Shown here: positions 8,352 through 18,494 of the stretch, in pieces
Layout: each line of letters begins with the position of its first letter
How positions within the stretch are numbered: the stretch's first letter is position 1
Source: Leifsonia williamsii
GTDB lineage: Bacteria; Actinomycetota; Actinomycetes; Actinomycetales; Microbacteriaceae
Direction: 5' to 3'
DNA length: 64,000 nucleotides
Assembly (NCBI RefSeq): GCF_030433685.1
Contig: NZ_JAROCF010000001.1
Coordinates: forward strand, 1,860,001 to 1,924,000
Program-made: the position numbers and the translations under genes
Notes under the pieces: generated by a model
The model's database searches: none
What the model was told of the DNA's origin: nothing
Seen by the model: the letters and a program-made list of their open reading frames with translations, nothing else

Positions 8352-10102
8352 CCGGCGTGCGTGACGACAGCGGAGCGCGTGGCGCGGGCGAGCGCGGCGG
8401 CATCGAGGAGATCTCGATCAAGGACCTCGGCGTGATCGCCGACGCGTCCCTCCCGCTCGGGCCGGGCTTCACGGCGATCACCGGCGAGACCGGCGCGGGC
8501 AAGACCATGGTCGTCTCGGCGCTCGGGCTGCTGCTGGGCGAGCGCGCCGACACCGGCGCTGTGCGGGCGGGCAGCCCGCAGGCGTGGGTCGAGGGCCGCT
8601 GGCGCGTCCGCGGCGAGGGCGATGTGGTCGAGCGCGTGCGCGACGCCGGCGGCGACGTCGACGAACTGGGCGACGGGGGTGCGGAGCTGGTGCTCAGCCG
8701 TTCGGTGTCTGCCGAGGGGCGGTCGCGTGCGGTGGTCGGCGGCCGGAGCGCCCCGGTGAGCGTCCTCACCGAGCTGGGGGAGCAGCTGGTCGTCGTGCAC
8801 GGGCAGTCCGACCAGCTGCGGCTGCGCTCGGCCATCGCGCAGCGCGAGACGCTCGACCGGTTCGCCGGACCGGCCTTCGCGGAGGCGCTGGAGACCTACG
8901 CGAACGTGTACCACCGCTGGCGCGACAACCGCGGCGAGCTGGACGAGCTGATCGCCGACCAGGACCGCCGCGCCCGCGAGGCCGAGGACCTCCGGCTGGC
9001 GATGGCCGAGATCGAGGCCGTCGCCCCGCAGCCCGGCGAGGACGACGAGCTGGCCGAGCGCGCCGAGCGCCTGACCAACCTGGAGGAGCTGCGCGTCGCC
9101 GCCGCCGGCGCCCGCGAGCTGCTCTCGGCCGAGGAGTCCGAGGGCGCGGACGCGCTCGCGCTGCTCGACAACGCGCGCAGGCAGCTGGAGCGGATGGCGC
9201 CGCACGACGCCGCCCTCGGCCCGCTGGCCGAGGCGGTCGCCAACGCGAGCTACCTCGTGTCGGATGTCGCCCTCCAGCTCTCCAGCTACCTCGCCACCCT
9301 CGACACCGAGGGCGCGCGCGAGCTCGAGATCGTGCAGGAGCGGCGGGCCGATCTGGCCGGACTCGTCCGCAAATACGGCCCCACCCTCGACGACGTGATC
9401 AGCACGCTCGAGACCGGCAGCCTGCGCCTCCTGGAGCTCGACGGCGACGCCGACCGCATCGACGAGCTGACCCGCGAGGTGGAGGCCGACGCGGCCCTCG
9501 TCGCGGAGCTCGCCGACGGCCTCAGCGCGAGCCGCCGCGAGGCCGCTGCGCGGCTGGGCGAGGCCGTCTCGGACGAGCTGGGCGCTCTCGCGATGCCCGA
9601 CGCCCGCGTGGTGGTCGAGGTCACCGAGCGCGACGAGTACTCCGCCTCCGGCCGCGACCAGGTCGCGATCCTGCTGCAGCCGCACCCTGGCGCGGAGCCG
9701 CGCCCGCTCGGCAAGGGCGCCTCCGGCGGCGAGCTGTCGCGCGTGATGCTCGCGCTCGAGGTCGTCATCGCGGGCAGCGACCCGGTGCCCACCTTCATCT
9801 TCGACGAGGTCGACGCCGGTGTGGGCGGCGCCTCCGCGATCGAGATCGGCCGCCGCCTCGCCCGCCTCGCCGAGTCGGCGCAGGTGATCGTCGTCACGCA
9901 CCTGGCCCAGGTCGCCGCGTTCGCCACCAACCACCTCACGGTCGTGAAGGGCAAGGACGGCGCTGTCACCGCCTCCAGCGTCCGCCGGCTCGAGGGGGAG
10001 GAGCGCATCGCCGAGATGGCGCGCCTGCTCTCCGGTCTCCCCGACTCCGAGAGCGGGCTCGCCCACGCGCGCGAACTCGTGGAGCTCGCCGTCGCCTCCT
10101 GA
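8348..10102 (+). CDS. recN: DNA repair protein RecN
   Basis: An SMC-like ATPase that acts early in double-strand-break repair by tethering DNA ends and promoting RecA-mediated exchange. The Walker A motif is [11 protein letters not shown] near the N-terminus, the ABC signature is [14 protein letters not shown] near the C-terminus, and Walker B is [12 protein letters not shown]; the two halves are joined by a helical arm with coiled-coil spacing. At 584 residues it is the usual length. GTG 8348 is chosen because it overlaps the nadK stop; an in-frame ATG at 8327 would overlap nadK further. It is co-transcribed with tlyA and nadK. Confidence 0.95.
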   Translation: MTGVRDDSGARGAGERGGIEEISIKDLGVIADASLPLGPGFTAITGETGAGKTMVVSALGLLLGERADTGAVRAGSPQAWVEGRWRVRGEGDVVERVRDAGGDVDELGDGGAELVLSRSVSAEGRSRAVVGGRSAPVSVLTELGEQLVVVHGQSDQLRLRSAIAQRETLDRFAGPAFAEALETYANVYHRWRDNRGELDELIADQDRRAREAEDLRLAMAEIEAVAPQPGEDDELAERAERLTNLEELRVAAAGARELLSAEESEGADALALLDNARRQLERMAPHDAALGPLAEAVANASYLVSDVALQLSSYLATLDTEGARELEIVQERRADLAGLVRKYGPTLDDVISTLETGSLRLLELDGDADRIDELTREVEADAALVAELADGLSASRREAAARLGEAVSDELGALAMPDARVVVEVTERDEYSASGRDQVAILLQPHPGAEPRPLGKGASGGELSRVMLALEVVIAGSDPVPTFIFDEVDAGVGGASAIEIGRRLARLAESAQVIVVTHLAQVAAFATNHLTVVKGKDGAVTASSVRRLEGEERIAEMARLLSGLPDSESGLAHARELVELAVAS

Positions 10103-10172
10103 GTGCGGATCGCGCACGACGCGCGCCCGTCGCGGTCGGGACGGCCGGGTCTCGGTGATAAGCTATAAGCCC

Positions 10173-11891
10173 GTGGTGGATTATTCAGACGCGGGCCCTG
10201 TAAACGACAAAACCAACGGCATTACCAAGCACATCTTCGTGACTGGTGGTGTCGTTTCTTCGTTGGGGAAGGGGCTCACGGCCGCCTCCCTCGGCAATCT
10301 CCTGACCGCCCGCGGGCTGCGGGTCGTCATGCAGAAGCTCGACCCCTATCTCAACGTCGACCCCGGCACGATGAACCCGTTCCAGCACGGCGAGGTCTTC
10401 GTGACCGACGACGGCGCCGAGACCGACCTCGACATCGGGCACTACGAGCGCTTCCTCGACATCAACCTCGGCCAGTCGGCCAACGTGACCACCGGCCAGA
10501 TCTACTCCAACGTCATCGCCAAGGAGCGCCGCGGCGAGTACCTCGGCGACACCGTCCAGGTCATCCCGCACATCACCGACGAGATCAAGCGCCGGATGCG
10601 CCTCCAGGCCCAGCCCGGCCCCGACGGCGAGCCCGCCCCCGACGTGATCATCACCGAGATCGGCGGCACCGTCGGCGACATCGAGTCACAGCCGTTCATC
10701 GAGTCGGCCCGGCAGGTGCGGCACGAGCTCGGCCGCAAGAACTGCTTCTTCGTGCACGTCTCGCTCGTGCCGTTCATGAACGCCTCCGGCGAGCAGAAGA
10801 CCAAGCCGACGCAGCACTCGGTCGCGGCCCTGCGCTCCATCGGCATCCAGCCGGACGCGCTCGTGCTCCGCAGCGACCGCCCGGTCTCCGAGAGCAACAA
10901 GCGCAAGATCGCGCTCATGTGCGACGTCGACGAGCAGGCCGTGGTCAACGCGGTCGACGTGCCGAGCATCTACGACATCCCGAGCATGCTGCACGACCAG
11001 GGCCTCGACGCCTACATCATCGATCAGCTCGGCCTCGACAAGGCCGAGGATGTCGACTGGGACGGTTGGGCGCGCCTCCTGGAGGCCGTGCACGACCCCA
11101 AGCACGAGGTCACCATCGGCCTGGTCGGCAAGTACATCGACCTCCCCGACGCCTACCTCTCGGTGACCGAGGCGCTGCGGGCCGGCGGGTTCGCCCACCA
11201 GACCAAGGTCAAGCTCAAGTGGATCGCCTCCGACGAGGCGCAGACGCCCGAGGGCGCGGCCGCACAGCTCGGCGACGTCGACGCGATCTGCGTGCCGGGC
11301 GGCTTCGGTGTGCGCGGCATCGAGGGCAAGCTCGGCGCGCTGCGCTTCGCCCGCGAGAACGGCATCCCCGCGCTCGGTCTGTGCCTGGGCCTGCAGTGCA
11401 TGGTGATCGAGTACGCCCGCAACGAGGCCGGCCTGGCCGGGGCCTCCTCGTCGGAGTTCGACCCCGACACCGAGTTCCCGGTGATCGCGACGATGGCCGA
11501 GCAGGTGGAGATCATCGCCGGCGGCGACCTGGGCGGCACCATGCGACTCGGCCTCTACCCGGCGGCCCTCGCCGAGGGCTCGATCGTCGCCGAGCTGTAC
11601 GGCGCACCCGAGGCCAGCGAGCGCCACCGCCACCGCTACGAGGTGAACAACAACTACCGCGAGCAGATCGCCGACGCCGGCCTGTGGTTCTCGGGCACCT
11701 CGCCCGACGGCCACCTGGTCGAGTACGTCGAGCTGCCGCGCGACGTGCACCCGTTCTACGTCGGCACGCAGGCCCACCCCGAGCTGCGCTCGCGCCCGAA
11801 CCGCGCGCACCCGCTGTTCGCCGGCCTCGTCGGCGCCGCGCTGCAGCGCCAGCAGGCCAGCCTGCTCTTCGAAGTGGCGGCGGACGCCTGA
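10173..11891 (+). CDS. pyrG: CTP synthase
   Basis: Converts UTP to CTP using glutamine and ATP. The synthetase domain starts with [20 protein letters not shown] (P-loop), followed by [13 protein letters not shown]. The C-terminal class I glutamine amidotransferase has the nucleophile cysteine in [12 protein letters not shown] and the catalytic His-Glu pair in the final AHPELRSRP stretch. GTG 10173 lies nine bases after a TAAGCT -10-like box (10159-10164), suggesting a leaderless or very short leader; GTG 10155 is a less likely earlier start. About 572 residues. Its end overlaps the next gene by one base. Confidence 0.96.
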   Translation: MVDYSDAGPVNDKTNGITKHIFVTGGVVSSLGKGLTAASLGNLLTARGLRVVMQKLDPYLNVDPGTMNPFQHGEVFVTDDGAETDLDIGHYERFLDINLGQSANVTTGQIYSNVIAKERRGEYLGDTVQVIPHITDEIKRRMRLQAQPGPDGEPAPDVIITEIGGTVGDIESQPFIESARQVRHELGRKNCFFVHVSLVPFMNASGEQKTKPTQHSVAALRSIGIQPDALVLRSDRPVSESNKRKIALMCDVDEQAVVNAVDVPSIYDIPSMLHDQGLDAYIIDQLGLDKAEDVDWDGWARLLEAVHDPKHEVTIGLVGKYIDLPDAYLSVTEALRAGGFAHQTKVKLKWIASDEAQTPEGAAAQLGDVDAICVPGGFGVRGIEGKLGALRFARENGIPALGLCLGLQCMVIEYARNEAGLAGASSSEFDPDTEFPVIATMAEQVEIIAGGDLGGTMRLGLYPAALAEGSIVAELYGAPEASERHRHRYEVNNNYREQIADAGLWFSGTSPDGHLVEYVELPRDVHPFYVGTQAHPELRSRPNRAHPLFAGLVGAALQRQQASLLFEVAADA

Positions 11892-12565
11892 TGGCGCGGG
11901 TGACCTCCGGGCTGCAGGACGAGCCGTTCCGCCCGGAGATCGTCTCGTCCGAGGTGGTCTTCGACGGCAAGATCTGGGACGTGCGGCGTGACGACTTCCG
12001 GTACAACGGCGACGTCATCACCCGCGAGTACGTGGATCACACGGGCGCCGTCGGCATCCTGGTGCTCGACGACGACGACCGCGTGCTGCTGATCAAGCAG
12101 TACAGGCACCCGGTGCGGCACCGCGACTGGGAGATCCCGGCCGGCCTGCTCGACCAGGCCGGCGAGGACCCGCTGGAGGCGGCCAAGCGCGAGCTGGGCG
12201 AGGAGGCCGACCTCACGGCCGAGACGTGGAACGTGCTCACCGACGTGTTCACGAGCCCCGGTGGCAACGACGAGGTCATCCGCATCTACCTCGCCCGCGG
12301 CGTGAAGCCGACCGGCTCCGCCTTCGCCCGCGAGGCGGAGGAGGCCGACATCGAGGTGCGCTGGGTGCCGCTCGACGAGGCCGTGGACGCGGTGCTGGCC
12401 CGCAGCCTCCACAACGCCCCCCTGCTGATCGCGCTGCTCACCGCGCGCACCGCCCGCGAGAAGGGGTGGAGCACGCTGGGCGCGGCCGACGAGCCGTGGC
12501 CGAGCCACCCGAAGCTGGAGCGGCTCGTTCAGGGCGGGGCGACCGGCGGCACCGGCGCGGAGTGA
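11891..12565 (+). CDS. NUDIX hydrolase, ADP-ribose pyrophosphatase type
   Basis: A 224-residue NUDIX protein. The Nudix box G-x5-E-x7-REUxEEx(G/D)U is present from GLLDQAGEDP to REL-GEEADL around residues 86-110. The preceding LIKQYRHPVRHRDWEIPAG and following FTSPGGNDEVIRIYLA match ADP-ribose pyrophosphatases, which cleave ADP-ribose to AMP and ribose 5-phosphate. The ATG overlaps the pyrG stop by one base, and xerD begins five bases after its stop. This pyrG-NUDIX-xerD order is typical of actinobacteria. The exact substrate could be another nucleoside diphosphate sugar. Confidence 0.88.
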   Translation: MARVTSGLQDEPFRPEIVSSEVVFDGKIWDVRRDDFRYNGDVITREYVDHTGAVGILVLDDDDRVLLIKQYRHPVRHRDWEIPAGLLDQAGEDPLEAAKRELGEEADLTAETWNVLTDVFTSPGGNDEVIRIYLARGVKPTGSAFAREAEEADIEVRWVPLDEAVDAVLARSLHNAPLLIALLTARTAREKGWSTLGAADEPWPSHPKLERLVQGGATGGTGAE

Positions 12566-12569
12566 CGGC

Positions 12570-13475
12570 GTGACCGTCGCGGCGGACGTCGACGCGTACC
12601 TGCGGCACGTCACGATCGAGCGCGGTCTGTCGGCCAACACCGTCGCCGCCTACCGCCGCGACCTGGCCCTGTACTCCGGCTGGCTGGCGCAGCGCGGGGT
12701 GGGGGAGGTGCAGGAGGTGACGGCTCCGCTGATCGCGGACTTCGCCCTGCACCTCGGCACGCGCCCGGAGTCGCCGCTCACCGCCTCCTCGCTGGCGCGC
12801 GTGCTGTCGACCGTGCGCGGCCTCCACCGGTTCCTGCTGGAGGAGGGGCGCATCGAGCGCGACGTCGCCGCCGAGGTGCGCCCTCCCAAGCTGTCGTCGC
12901 GCCTCCCGAAGGCCATCTCGGTGGAGCAGGTGACGGCCCTGCTCGCCGCGACCGACGGCGACGAGGTCGCCGACCTGCGCGACAAGGCGCTGCTGGAGCT
13001 GATGTACGCGACCGGCGCCCGCGTGAGCGAGGCCGTCGGCCTCAACGTGGACGACGTGGTCGATGCCGAGGTCGTCCGCCTGACCGGCAAGGGCAGCAAG
13101 CAGCGGATCGTGCCGCTCGGGAGCTACGCGCGCGCCGCGATCGACGCCTACCTCGTGCGCGCCCGTCCGCTGCTGTCGGCGAAGGGCCGCGCGACCCCGG
13201 CGCTGTTCCTCGGGATGCGCGGCGCCCGGCTGTCGCGGCAGAACGTCTGGCTGATCATCCGCGCCGCCGCCGAGAAGGCCCAGCTCGGCGTGGAGGTGTC
13301 GCCGCACACCCTGCGCCACTCCTTCGCCACCCACCTCCTCGCGGGCGGCGCCGACGTGCGCGTCGTGCAGGAGCTGCTCGGCCACTCCTCGGTCGCGACC
13401 ACGCAGATCTACACGCTCGTCACCGCCGACACGCTGCGCGACGTGTACACGACGGCGCACCCGCGGGCGCGGTGA
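12570..13475 (+). CDS. xerD: Site-specific tyrosine recombinase XerD
   Basis: With XerC it resolves chromosome dimers at dif. The protein is 301 residues, with an N-terminal SAM-like core-binding domain (DAYLRHVTIERGLSANTVAA) and a C-terminal catalytic domain. Visible catalytic residues are Arg in ATGARVSEAVGL (R151), Lys in LTGKGSKQRIVPLG, His and Arg in SPHTLRHSFATHLL, His in LLGHSSVATTQ, and the nucleophilic Tyr in QIYT. It sits in the conserved chromosome-segregation block with parA, scpA and scpB, so it is the housekeeping recombinase and not a phage integrase. Confidence 0.94.
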   Translation: MTVAADVDAYLRHVTIERGLSANTVAAYRRDLALYSGWLAQRGVGEVQEVTAPLIADFALHLGTRPESPLTASSLARVLSTVRGLHRFLLEEGRIERDVAAEVRPPKLSSRLPKAISVEQVTALLAATDGDEVADLRDKALLELMYATGARVSEAVGLNVDDVVDAEVVRLTGKGSKQRIVPLGSYARAAIDAYLVRARPLLSAKGRATPALFLGMRGARLSRQNVWLIIRAAAEKAQLGVEVSPHTLRHSFATHLLAGGADVRVVQELLGHSSVATTQIYTLVTADTLRDVYTTAHPRAR

Positions 13476-13553
13476 GGCCGGCGCGCTTCACGCCCACTGA
13501 GCCCGCCTCACGAACCGCCGCCGGCGCGGCCCGCGGGCGAGGGACACGGTGGA

Positions 13554-13559
13554 TAGACT
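13554..13559 (+). promoter_or_regulatory. -10 box upstream of the parA-scpAB operon
   Basis: TAGACT is a good -10 hexamer about 46 bases before the parA GTG. No convincing -35 is visible. It marks the probable start of the parA-scpA-scpB-rluB-tyrA-cmk-der transcription unit after the 130-base gap following xerD. Confidence 0.45.
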
Positions 13560-13605
13560 GTCCCCTTGAAACAGGCCGCCTAGGAGAGGGACGAGGAACA
13601 CCCCG

Positions 13606-14505
13606 GTGACGCGCAACGACGAGGTCAGGACCGAGCTTCCGGGCATGGACGAGGCGTCCGTGCCGGCGCGGCTCGGACCCACCGGGCGGCCGCTGCGCTC
13701 CTTCGCGCAGCCTCCCGCGCTCGCCCAGCACGGCCCCGCGAAGATCATCGCGCTGACCAACCAGAAGGGCGGGGTCGGCAAGACCACGACCTCCATCAAC
13801 CTCGGGGCATCGCTCGCCGAGTACGGCCGCAAGGTGCTCGCCGTCGACTTCGACCCGCAGGGCGCGCTCTCGGCGGGCCTCGGCGCGCAGACGCACGACG
13901 TGACGACCATCTACGACCTGCTGCTGAACCGCAACGCGGACATCCAGGGCGCCATCCAGCGCACGAACGTGCCGAACCTCGACATCATCCCGGCCAACAT
14001 CGACCTGTCGGCGGCGGAGGTGCACCTCGTCAACGAGGTCGCCCGCGAGCAGATCCTGGCGGGCGTGCTGCGCAAGGTGAGCGCCGACTACGACGTCATC
14101 CTGATCGACTGCCAGCCCTCGCTCGGCATCCTGACCGTGAACGCGCTCACCGCCAGCCACGGCGCGCTGATCCCGTTGGAGTGCGAGTACTTCGCCCTGC
14201 GCGGCGTCGCCCTGCTGCTGGAGACCATCGAGAAGGTGCGCGAGCGGCTCAACCCGGCGATCGAGCTCGACGGCATCCTCGCCACCATGTACGACTCGCG
14301 CACGCTGCACTCGCGCGAGGTGCTGGAGCGCGTCGTCGACGCGTTCGGCGACCGCGTGCTCGAGACGGTGATCTCGCGCACGGTGAAGTTCCCGGACGCG
14401 TCGGTCGCCGCCACCCCGATCACGCAGTTCGCGCCGGAGCACCCGGCCGCTGAGGCCTACCGGCAGCTGGCGAGGGAACTGATCTCGCGTGGCGCCGTCG
14501 CCTAG
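13606..14505 (+). CDS. ParA-family ATPase linked to scpAB
   Basis: A 299-residue ParA/Soj-type deviant Walker ATPase. The Walker A motif is TNQKGGVGKTTTSINLG (about residues 49-65), followed by the switch motif AVDFDPQGALS and Walker B ILIDCQPSLGILT. A 40-residue N-terminal extension precedes the core. This paralogue is the one genetically linked to the condensin subunits ScpA/ScpB and differs from the origin-proximal ParA paired with ParB; no parB is present here. The role is presumably chromosome segregation or positioning, acting on the nucleoid. Its end overlaps scpA by 17 bases, so the two are coupled. Confidence 0.88.
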   Translation: MTRNDEVRTELPGMDEASVPARLGPTGRPLRSFAQPPALAQHGPAKIIALTNQKGGVGKTTTSINLGASLAEYGRKVLAVDFDPQGALSAGLGAQTHDVTTIYDLLLNRNADIQGAIQRTNVPNLDIIPANIDLSAAEVHLVNEVAREQILAGVLRKVSADYDVILIDCQPSLGILTVNALTASHGALIPLECEYFALRGVALLLETIEKVRERLNPAIELDGILATMYDSRTLHSREVLERVVDAFGDRVLETVISRTVKFPDASVAATPITQFAPEHPAAEAYRQLARELISRGAVA

Positions 14506-15325
14506 CACGTCGCCTGCGGACCCCGCGGAGGCGCCCGAGGCGCCGGCCGGGTTCCGGGTGTCGCTGGGGGAGTTCGAGGGGCCCTTCGACCTCCTGCTCA
14601 CCCTGATCGGCAAGCACGAGCTCGACGTCACCGAGATCGCGCTCAGCAAGGTCACCGACGAGTTCATCGCCTACCTGCGGCAGCTCGACACGGAGGAGAG
14701 CCTCGACGAGGCGAGCGAATTCCTGCTGGTCGCCGCGACCCTCCTCGACCTCAAGGTCGCCGGGCTGCTGCCGCAGGGCGAGCTCGTCGACGCGGAGGAT
14801 GTGGCGCTGCTCGAGGCCCGCGACCTGCTGTTCGCGCGCCTGCTGCAGTACCGCGCCTTCAAGGAGGCGTCGGCCTGGTTCGCGCAGCGGCTGGAGGCGG
14901 AGGGCGCCCGCCACCCGCGCGCCGTGCGGCTGGAGGACAAGTTCCGCCAGCGCACCCCCGAGCTGGTCTGGACGCTGACCGCCGACGACTTCGCCGCCCT
15001 CGCCACGCTCGCGCTCACCCCGCGCGAGATCCCCGTGGTCGGGCTCGACCACCTCCACGCGCCGCTGGTCAGCATCCGCGAGCAGGCCGCCGTGGTGGTC
15101 GGGATGCTGCGGCAGGGGGAGCCGCTGTCGTTCCGGCAGCTGGTCGCCGGGGCGGAGCAGAAGGGCGTGATCATCGCGCGGTTCCTGGCTGTGCTGGAGC
15201 TGTACCGGCACGCCGCGATCGCCTTCGAGCAGCTGGAGCCGCTGGGCGAGCTGACCCTGCGCTGGACGGCCGAGCACTGGTCGGAGGAGAACCTGTCGAA
15301 TCTGGGAGCGGACTATGACGGTTGA
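14489..15325 (+). CDS. scpA: Segregation and condensation protein A
   Basis: The kleisin subunit of the SMC-ScpAB condensin complex, bridging SMC heads. The family hallmark FEGPFDLLLTLIGKHELDVT is near residues 30-50, and the C-terminal winged helix that contacts the SMC cap covers the last 80 residues. At 278 residues the length is normal. The GTG start lies inside the parA coding region and the end overlaps scpB by 11 bases, indicating coupled translation of the three proteins. No SMC gene is in the window. Confidence 0.95.
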   Translation: MAPSPSTSPADPAEAPEAPAGFRVSLGEFEGPFDLLLTLIGKHELDVTEIALSKVTDEFIAYLRQLDTEESLDEASEFLLVAATLLDLKVAGLLPQGELVDAEDVALLEARDLLFARLLQYRAFKEASAWFAQRLEAEGARHPRAVRLEDKFRQRTPELVWTLTADDFAALATLALTPREIPVVGLDHLHAPLVSIREQAAVVVGMLRQGEPLSFRQLVAGAEQKGVIIARFLAVLELYRHAAIAFEQLEPLGELTLRWTAEHWSEENLSNLGADYDG

Positions 15326-15953
15326 GACGATGCCCGAGGGGAGCGCCGCCGACGTCACAGAGGCGACCGACACGACCGAGGTGCCGGCGCCCGTCGAGGA
15401 CGCACGCATCGAGCGAGCGCTGGAGGCCATCCTGATGGTCGCCGACGAGCCCATGAGCGTCGTCACGCTGGCCACCGCGGTCGGCGCGCCGGTCAAGCGC
15501 GTGCGCCAGGCGATCGCCGCGCTGGTCGCCGACTACGACGGCGAGACCGACGGTGGCGTGCGGCGCGGCTTCGAGCTGCGGGAGGTCGGGGGAGGCTGGC
15601 GCATCTACGTGCGCGACGAGTTCGACGCCGTGGTGTCGGGCTACGTGCTGCAGCAGAACCCGACCAAGCTGTCGCAGGCAGCGCTGGAGACGCTCGCGGT
15701 GATCGCGTACAAGCAGCCGATCAGCCGCGGGGCCATCGCCTCCATCCGGGCCGTCAACGTGGACTCGGTGGTGCGCACGCTGCTCGGCCGCGGGCTGATC
15801 ACCGAGCTCTTCACCGACAGCGAGACCGGCGCGATCAACTACGGGACGACCGACCTGCTGCTCAGCCAGCTGGGCATCAACACGATCGACGAGCTGCCGA
15901 AGATCTCGCCGCTGCTCGACGACGGAGCGGAAGGATTCGAGGATGTCCGCTGA
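15315..15953 (+). CDS. scpB: Segregation and condensation protein B
   Basis: ScpB dimers bind ScpA and regulate the SMC ATPase. The protein is 212 residues and contains two tandem winged-helix domains; RIERALEAILMVADEPMS opens the first, and SQAALETLAVIAYKQPISRG opens the second. A disordered acidic N-terminus of about 30 residues precedes them. The ATG lies within the last codons of scpA, and rluB starts within its last codons, forming an uninterrupted operon. Confidence 0.95.
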   Translation: MTVETMPEGSAADVTEATDTTEVPAPVEDARIERALEAILMVADEPMSVVTLATAVGAPVKRVRQAIAALVADYDGETDGGVRRGFELREVGGGWRIYVRDEFDAVVSGYVLQQNPTKLSQAALETLAVIAYKQPISRGAIASIRAVNVDSVVRTLLGRGLITELFTDSETGAINYGTTDLLLSQLGINTIDELPKISPLLDDGAEGFEDVR

Positions 15954-16719
15954 CAACGGGTTGCAGAGCGAGGGCGAGCGCCTGCAGAAGGTCATGGCCG
16001 CCGCGGGAGTCGCCTCCCGCCGCGTCTCCGAGCAGCTGATCGTGGAGGGCCGCGTCACCGTCAACGGCCGCACGGTGACCGAGCTGGGCACCCGCGTCGA
16101 CCCGGCCGTCGACAAGGTCGCGGTCGACGGCACCGCGGTGCAGCTCGACCCGAGCCGCCGGTACGTGATGCTCAACAAGCCCGTCGGGGTGGTCAGCTCC
16201 ATGCGCGACGAGCAGGGCCGGCCCGACCTGTCGCGGTTCGTCTCCGGCTACTCCGAGCGGCTGTTCAACGTCGGGAGGCTGGACGCCGAGACCTCCGGGC
16301 TGCTCATCCTCACCAACGACGGCGAGCTGGCGCACGTGCTCGCGCATCCCAGCTTCGGCGTCACCAAGACGTACATCGCGCGGGTGCGCGGCATCGTCAC
16401 GCCGCAGACCATCTCGCGGCTGACGAAGGGCGTGCAGCTGGAGGACGGCCCGATCGCGGCCGACAAGGCCAAGCTGCTCCAGGTCAACCCCGGCGTGCGC
16501 GACAGCCTGGTCGAGATCACCCTGCACTCGGGCCGCAACCGGATCGTGCGCCGCATGCTCGCCGAGGTCGGGCATCCCGTCGTCGAGCTGGTCCGCCGCC
16601 AGTTCGGGCCGCTGCACCTCGGCACCCTCAAGGCGGGCGCGCTGCGCGACCTGACGAAGGAGGAGCTGGGGGCGCTGCTCACCATCTCGCGCGAGGGCGG
16701 CGCCTCCGCCGCTGACTAA
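15943..16719 (+). CDS. rluB: 23S rRNA pseudouridine synthase, RluB/RsuA family
   Basis: A 258-residue pseudouridine synthase of the RsuA/RluB/E/F group. An N-terminal S4 domain ([20 protein letters not shown]) is followed by the catalytic core, with the catalytic aspartate in [19 protein letters not shown]. The [15 protein letters not shown] motif is intact. RluB modifies a uridine in helix 89 of 23S rRNA in characterised bacteria; the precise target here is inferred. The location after scpB is the widespread conserved position of this gene. Confidence 0.9.
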   Translation: MSADNGLQSEGERLQKVMAAAGVASRRVSEQLIVEGRVTVNGRTVTELGTRVDPAVDKVAVDGTAVQLDPSRRYVMLNKPVGVVSSMRDEQGRPDLSRFVSGYSERLFNVGRLDAETSGLLILTNDGELAHVLAHPSFGVTKTYIARVRGIVTPQTISRLTKGVQLEDGPIAADKAKLLQVNPGVRDSLVEITLHSGRNRIVRRMLAEVGHPVVELVRRQFGPLHLGTLKAGALRDLTKEELGALLTISREGGASAAD

Positions 16720-16728
16720 GGTGGATGG

Positions 16729-17817
16729 GTGACCGATCCCTCCTCCCGCCTGGCGGGTCCCGTGCGCGTCGTCGGCGCCGGGCTGCTGGGCGCCTCCGTC
16801 GGCCTGGGCCTGCGCGCCCGCGGTGTCGACGTGCTGCTCGCCGACGCCTCGCCCGCGCACCTGCGGCTGGCCGCCGACTACGGCGCCGGCCGCCCGGACG
16901 ACGGAGCGGCGGAGCCGGCGCTGATCGTCGTCGCGACCCCGCCCGACCTGGTCGCGCGCGTGGTCGCCGAGGAGCTCGCCGCCCATCCCGACGCCGTCGT
17001 CACCGACGTCGCGAGCGTCAAGGTCGCCCCGCTCGCCGAGCTGGAGCAGACCGGCGCCGACCTCTCGCGGTACGTCGGCTCGCACCCGCTCGCCGGCCGG
17101 GAGCGCGGAGGCCCCAGCGCCGCCCGCGCCGACCTCTTCATCGGCCGCCCGTGGGTGGTCTCCGCACGCCCGGAGAACCCGCGTGCCGCCGTCAGCCTGG
17201 TGGAGGCGCTCATCCTCGACCTCGGCGCCACGCCCGTCGAGATGGCGGCCGCCGACCACGACGCCGCCGTCGCCCTCGTGTCCCACACCCCGCAGCTCGT
17301 GTCGACGCTCATGGCGAAGCGGCTCGCCGACTCCACCGACGCCGCCCTCGGCCTCGCCGGCCAGGGCGTGCGCGACGTGACCCGCATCGCCGCGAGCGAG
17401 CCGGAGCTGTGGGTGCAGATCCTGGGCGCCAACGCACCGGCGATCGTGGAGATCCTGCACGCGTTCCGCGACGATCTCGACCGGGTGCTCGTGGCCCTGG
17501 GCGACGTGGACGCCGTCGGCGCCCGCCGGACCATCGCCGAGGAGATCGCGGGCGGCAACGTCGGCGTCTCCCGCCTCCCCGGCAAGCACGGCCAGGACAA
17601 GCGCTACGCGAGCCTGATCGTCATGGTGGAGGACCGCCCCGGCGAACTGGCCCGCCTCCTCGCCGAGCTGGGCGAGCTGGGCGTCAACCTCGAGGACCTG
17701 CGCCTGGAGCACTCGCCGGGCGCCCCCTTCGGCCTCGCCGAGATCGCCGTGCTGCCCGAGGTGCTGCACCGCACCGTCACCGACCTGACCGACCGCGGCT
17801 GGAGGATCGCCGGATGA
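16729..17817 (+). CDS. tyrA: Prephenate dehydrogenase
   Basis: Oxidatively decarboxylates prephenate to 4-hydroxyphenylpyruvate for tyrosine synthesis. The dinucleotide-binding motif is [16 protein letters not shown] at the N-terminus, and the prephenate-binding [12 protein letters not shown] stretch, in which the His is catalytic, is present. The C-terminus ([20 protein letters not shown]) looks like an ACT domain, which in this family mediates feedback control by tyrosine. 362 residues from a GTG start, nine bases after rluB; overlaps cmk by four bases (ATGA). Confidence 0.93.
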   Translation: MTDPSSRLAGPVRVVGAGLLGASVGLGLRARGVDVLLADASPAHLRLAADYGAGRPDDGAAEPALIVVATPPDLVARVVAEELAAHPDAVVTDVASVKVAPLAELEQTGADLSRYVGSHPLAGRERGGPSAARADLFIGRPWVVSARPENPRAAVSLVEALILDLGATPVEMAAADHDAAVALVSHTPQLVSTLMAKRLADSTDAALGLAGQGVRDVTRIAASEPELWVQILGANAPAIVEILHAFRDDLDRVLVALGDVDAVGARRTIAEEIAGGNVGVSRLPGKHGQDKRYASLIVMVEDRPGELARLLAELGELGVNLEDLRLEHSPGAPFGLAEIAVLPEVLHRTVTDLTDRGWRIAG

Positions 17818-18494
17818 CCGAACTCGTGCTCGCCATGGACGGACCCGCCGGCAGCGGCAAGTCCTCTGTCTCGAAGGCCGCCGCGCGCCGCCTGGGCTGG
17901 GCGTACCTCGACACCGGGGCCGCCTACCGCGCGCTCGGCTGGTACGTCGTGCAGCGCGGTGTCGACCCGACCGACGCCGCGGCGGTGATCGACAGCCTTC
18001 CCGACTTCGACTACCGCGTCGGCACCGACCCCGACGGATACCACGTGTTCGTGGGCGAGCACGACGTGACGACGGCCATCCGGGAGCCGGAGGTCACCGC
18101 CGTGGTCAGCGCGATCGCGCGGGTCCCCGAGGTGCGCACCTTCCTCACCGGGCTGTTCCGCGATATCGTGCGGCACTCCGAGAAGCCGGGCATCGTGGTG
18201 GAGGGGCGGGACATCACGACCGTCGTCTGCCCGGATGCCCCGGTCCGCATCCTGCTCACCGCCGACGAAGCAGTTAGAATGGCCAGGCGCGCCGCCGAGC
18301 TCACCGAGCACTCCGCGGCGCACGTCGGCGAAGCCCTCCGTCGTCGAGACGCCGCCGATGCGCGCGTCGTCGACTTCATGAACGCCGCGGAGGGCGTCAC
18401 CACCCTCGACTCCACCGACCTCGACTTCGACCAGACCGTGGACGCCGTCCTCGCGGTCGTGCAGAACGTCGTACAGAAAGAGACCCATGGCTGA
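17814..18494 (+). CDS. cmk: Cytidylate kinase
   Basis: Phosphorylates CMP and dCMP. The P-loop is [16 protein letters not shown] at residues 8-23; [11 protein letters not shown] and the CMP-binding [16 protein letters not shown] follow, and MARRAAEL marks the LID region. At 226 residues it is the standard short form. It is coupled to tyrA by an ATGA overlap and to der by an eight-base overlap, the usual cmk-der arrangement in actinobacteria. Confidence 0.96.
   Translation: MTELVLAMDGPAGSGKSSVSKAAARRLGWAYLDTGAAYRALGWYVVQRGVDPTDAAAVIDSLPDFDYRVGTDPDGYHVFVGEHDVTTAIREPEVTAVVSAIARVPEVRTFLTGLFRDIVRHSEKPGIVVEGRDITTVVCPDAPVRILLTADEAVRMARRAAELTEHSAAHVGEALRRRDAADARVVDFMNAAEGVTTLDSTDLDFDQTVDAVLAVVQNVVQKETHG

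Noticed and set aside
7871..10117. Very long antisense frame across recN and the nadK end
   Set aside because: GC-rich genomes give long open antisense frames; the translation is repetitive in Arg, Ala, Gly and Leu with no motif, while recN motifs are intact on the other strand.
12570..13475. Tyrosine recombinase as evidence for a mobile element
   Set aside because: Gene order with pyrG, NUDIX, parA and scpAB and full similarity to XerD show it is the chromosomal dimer-resolution enzyme.
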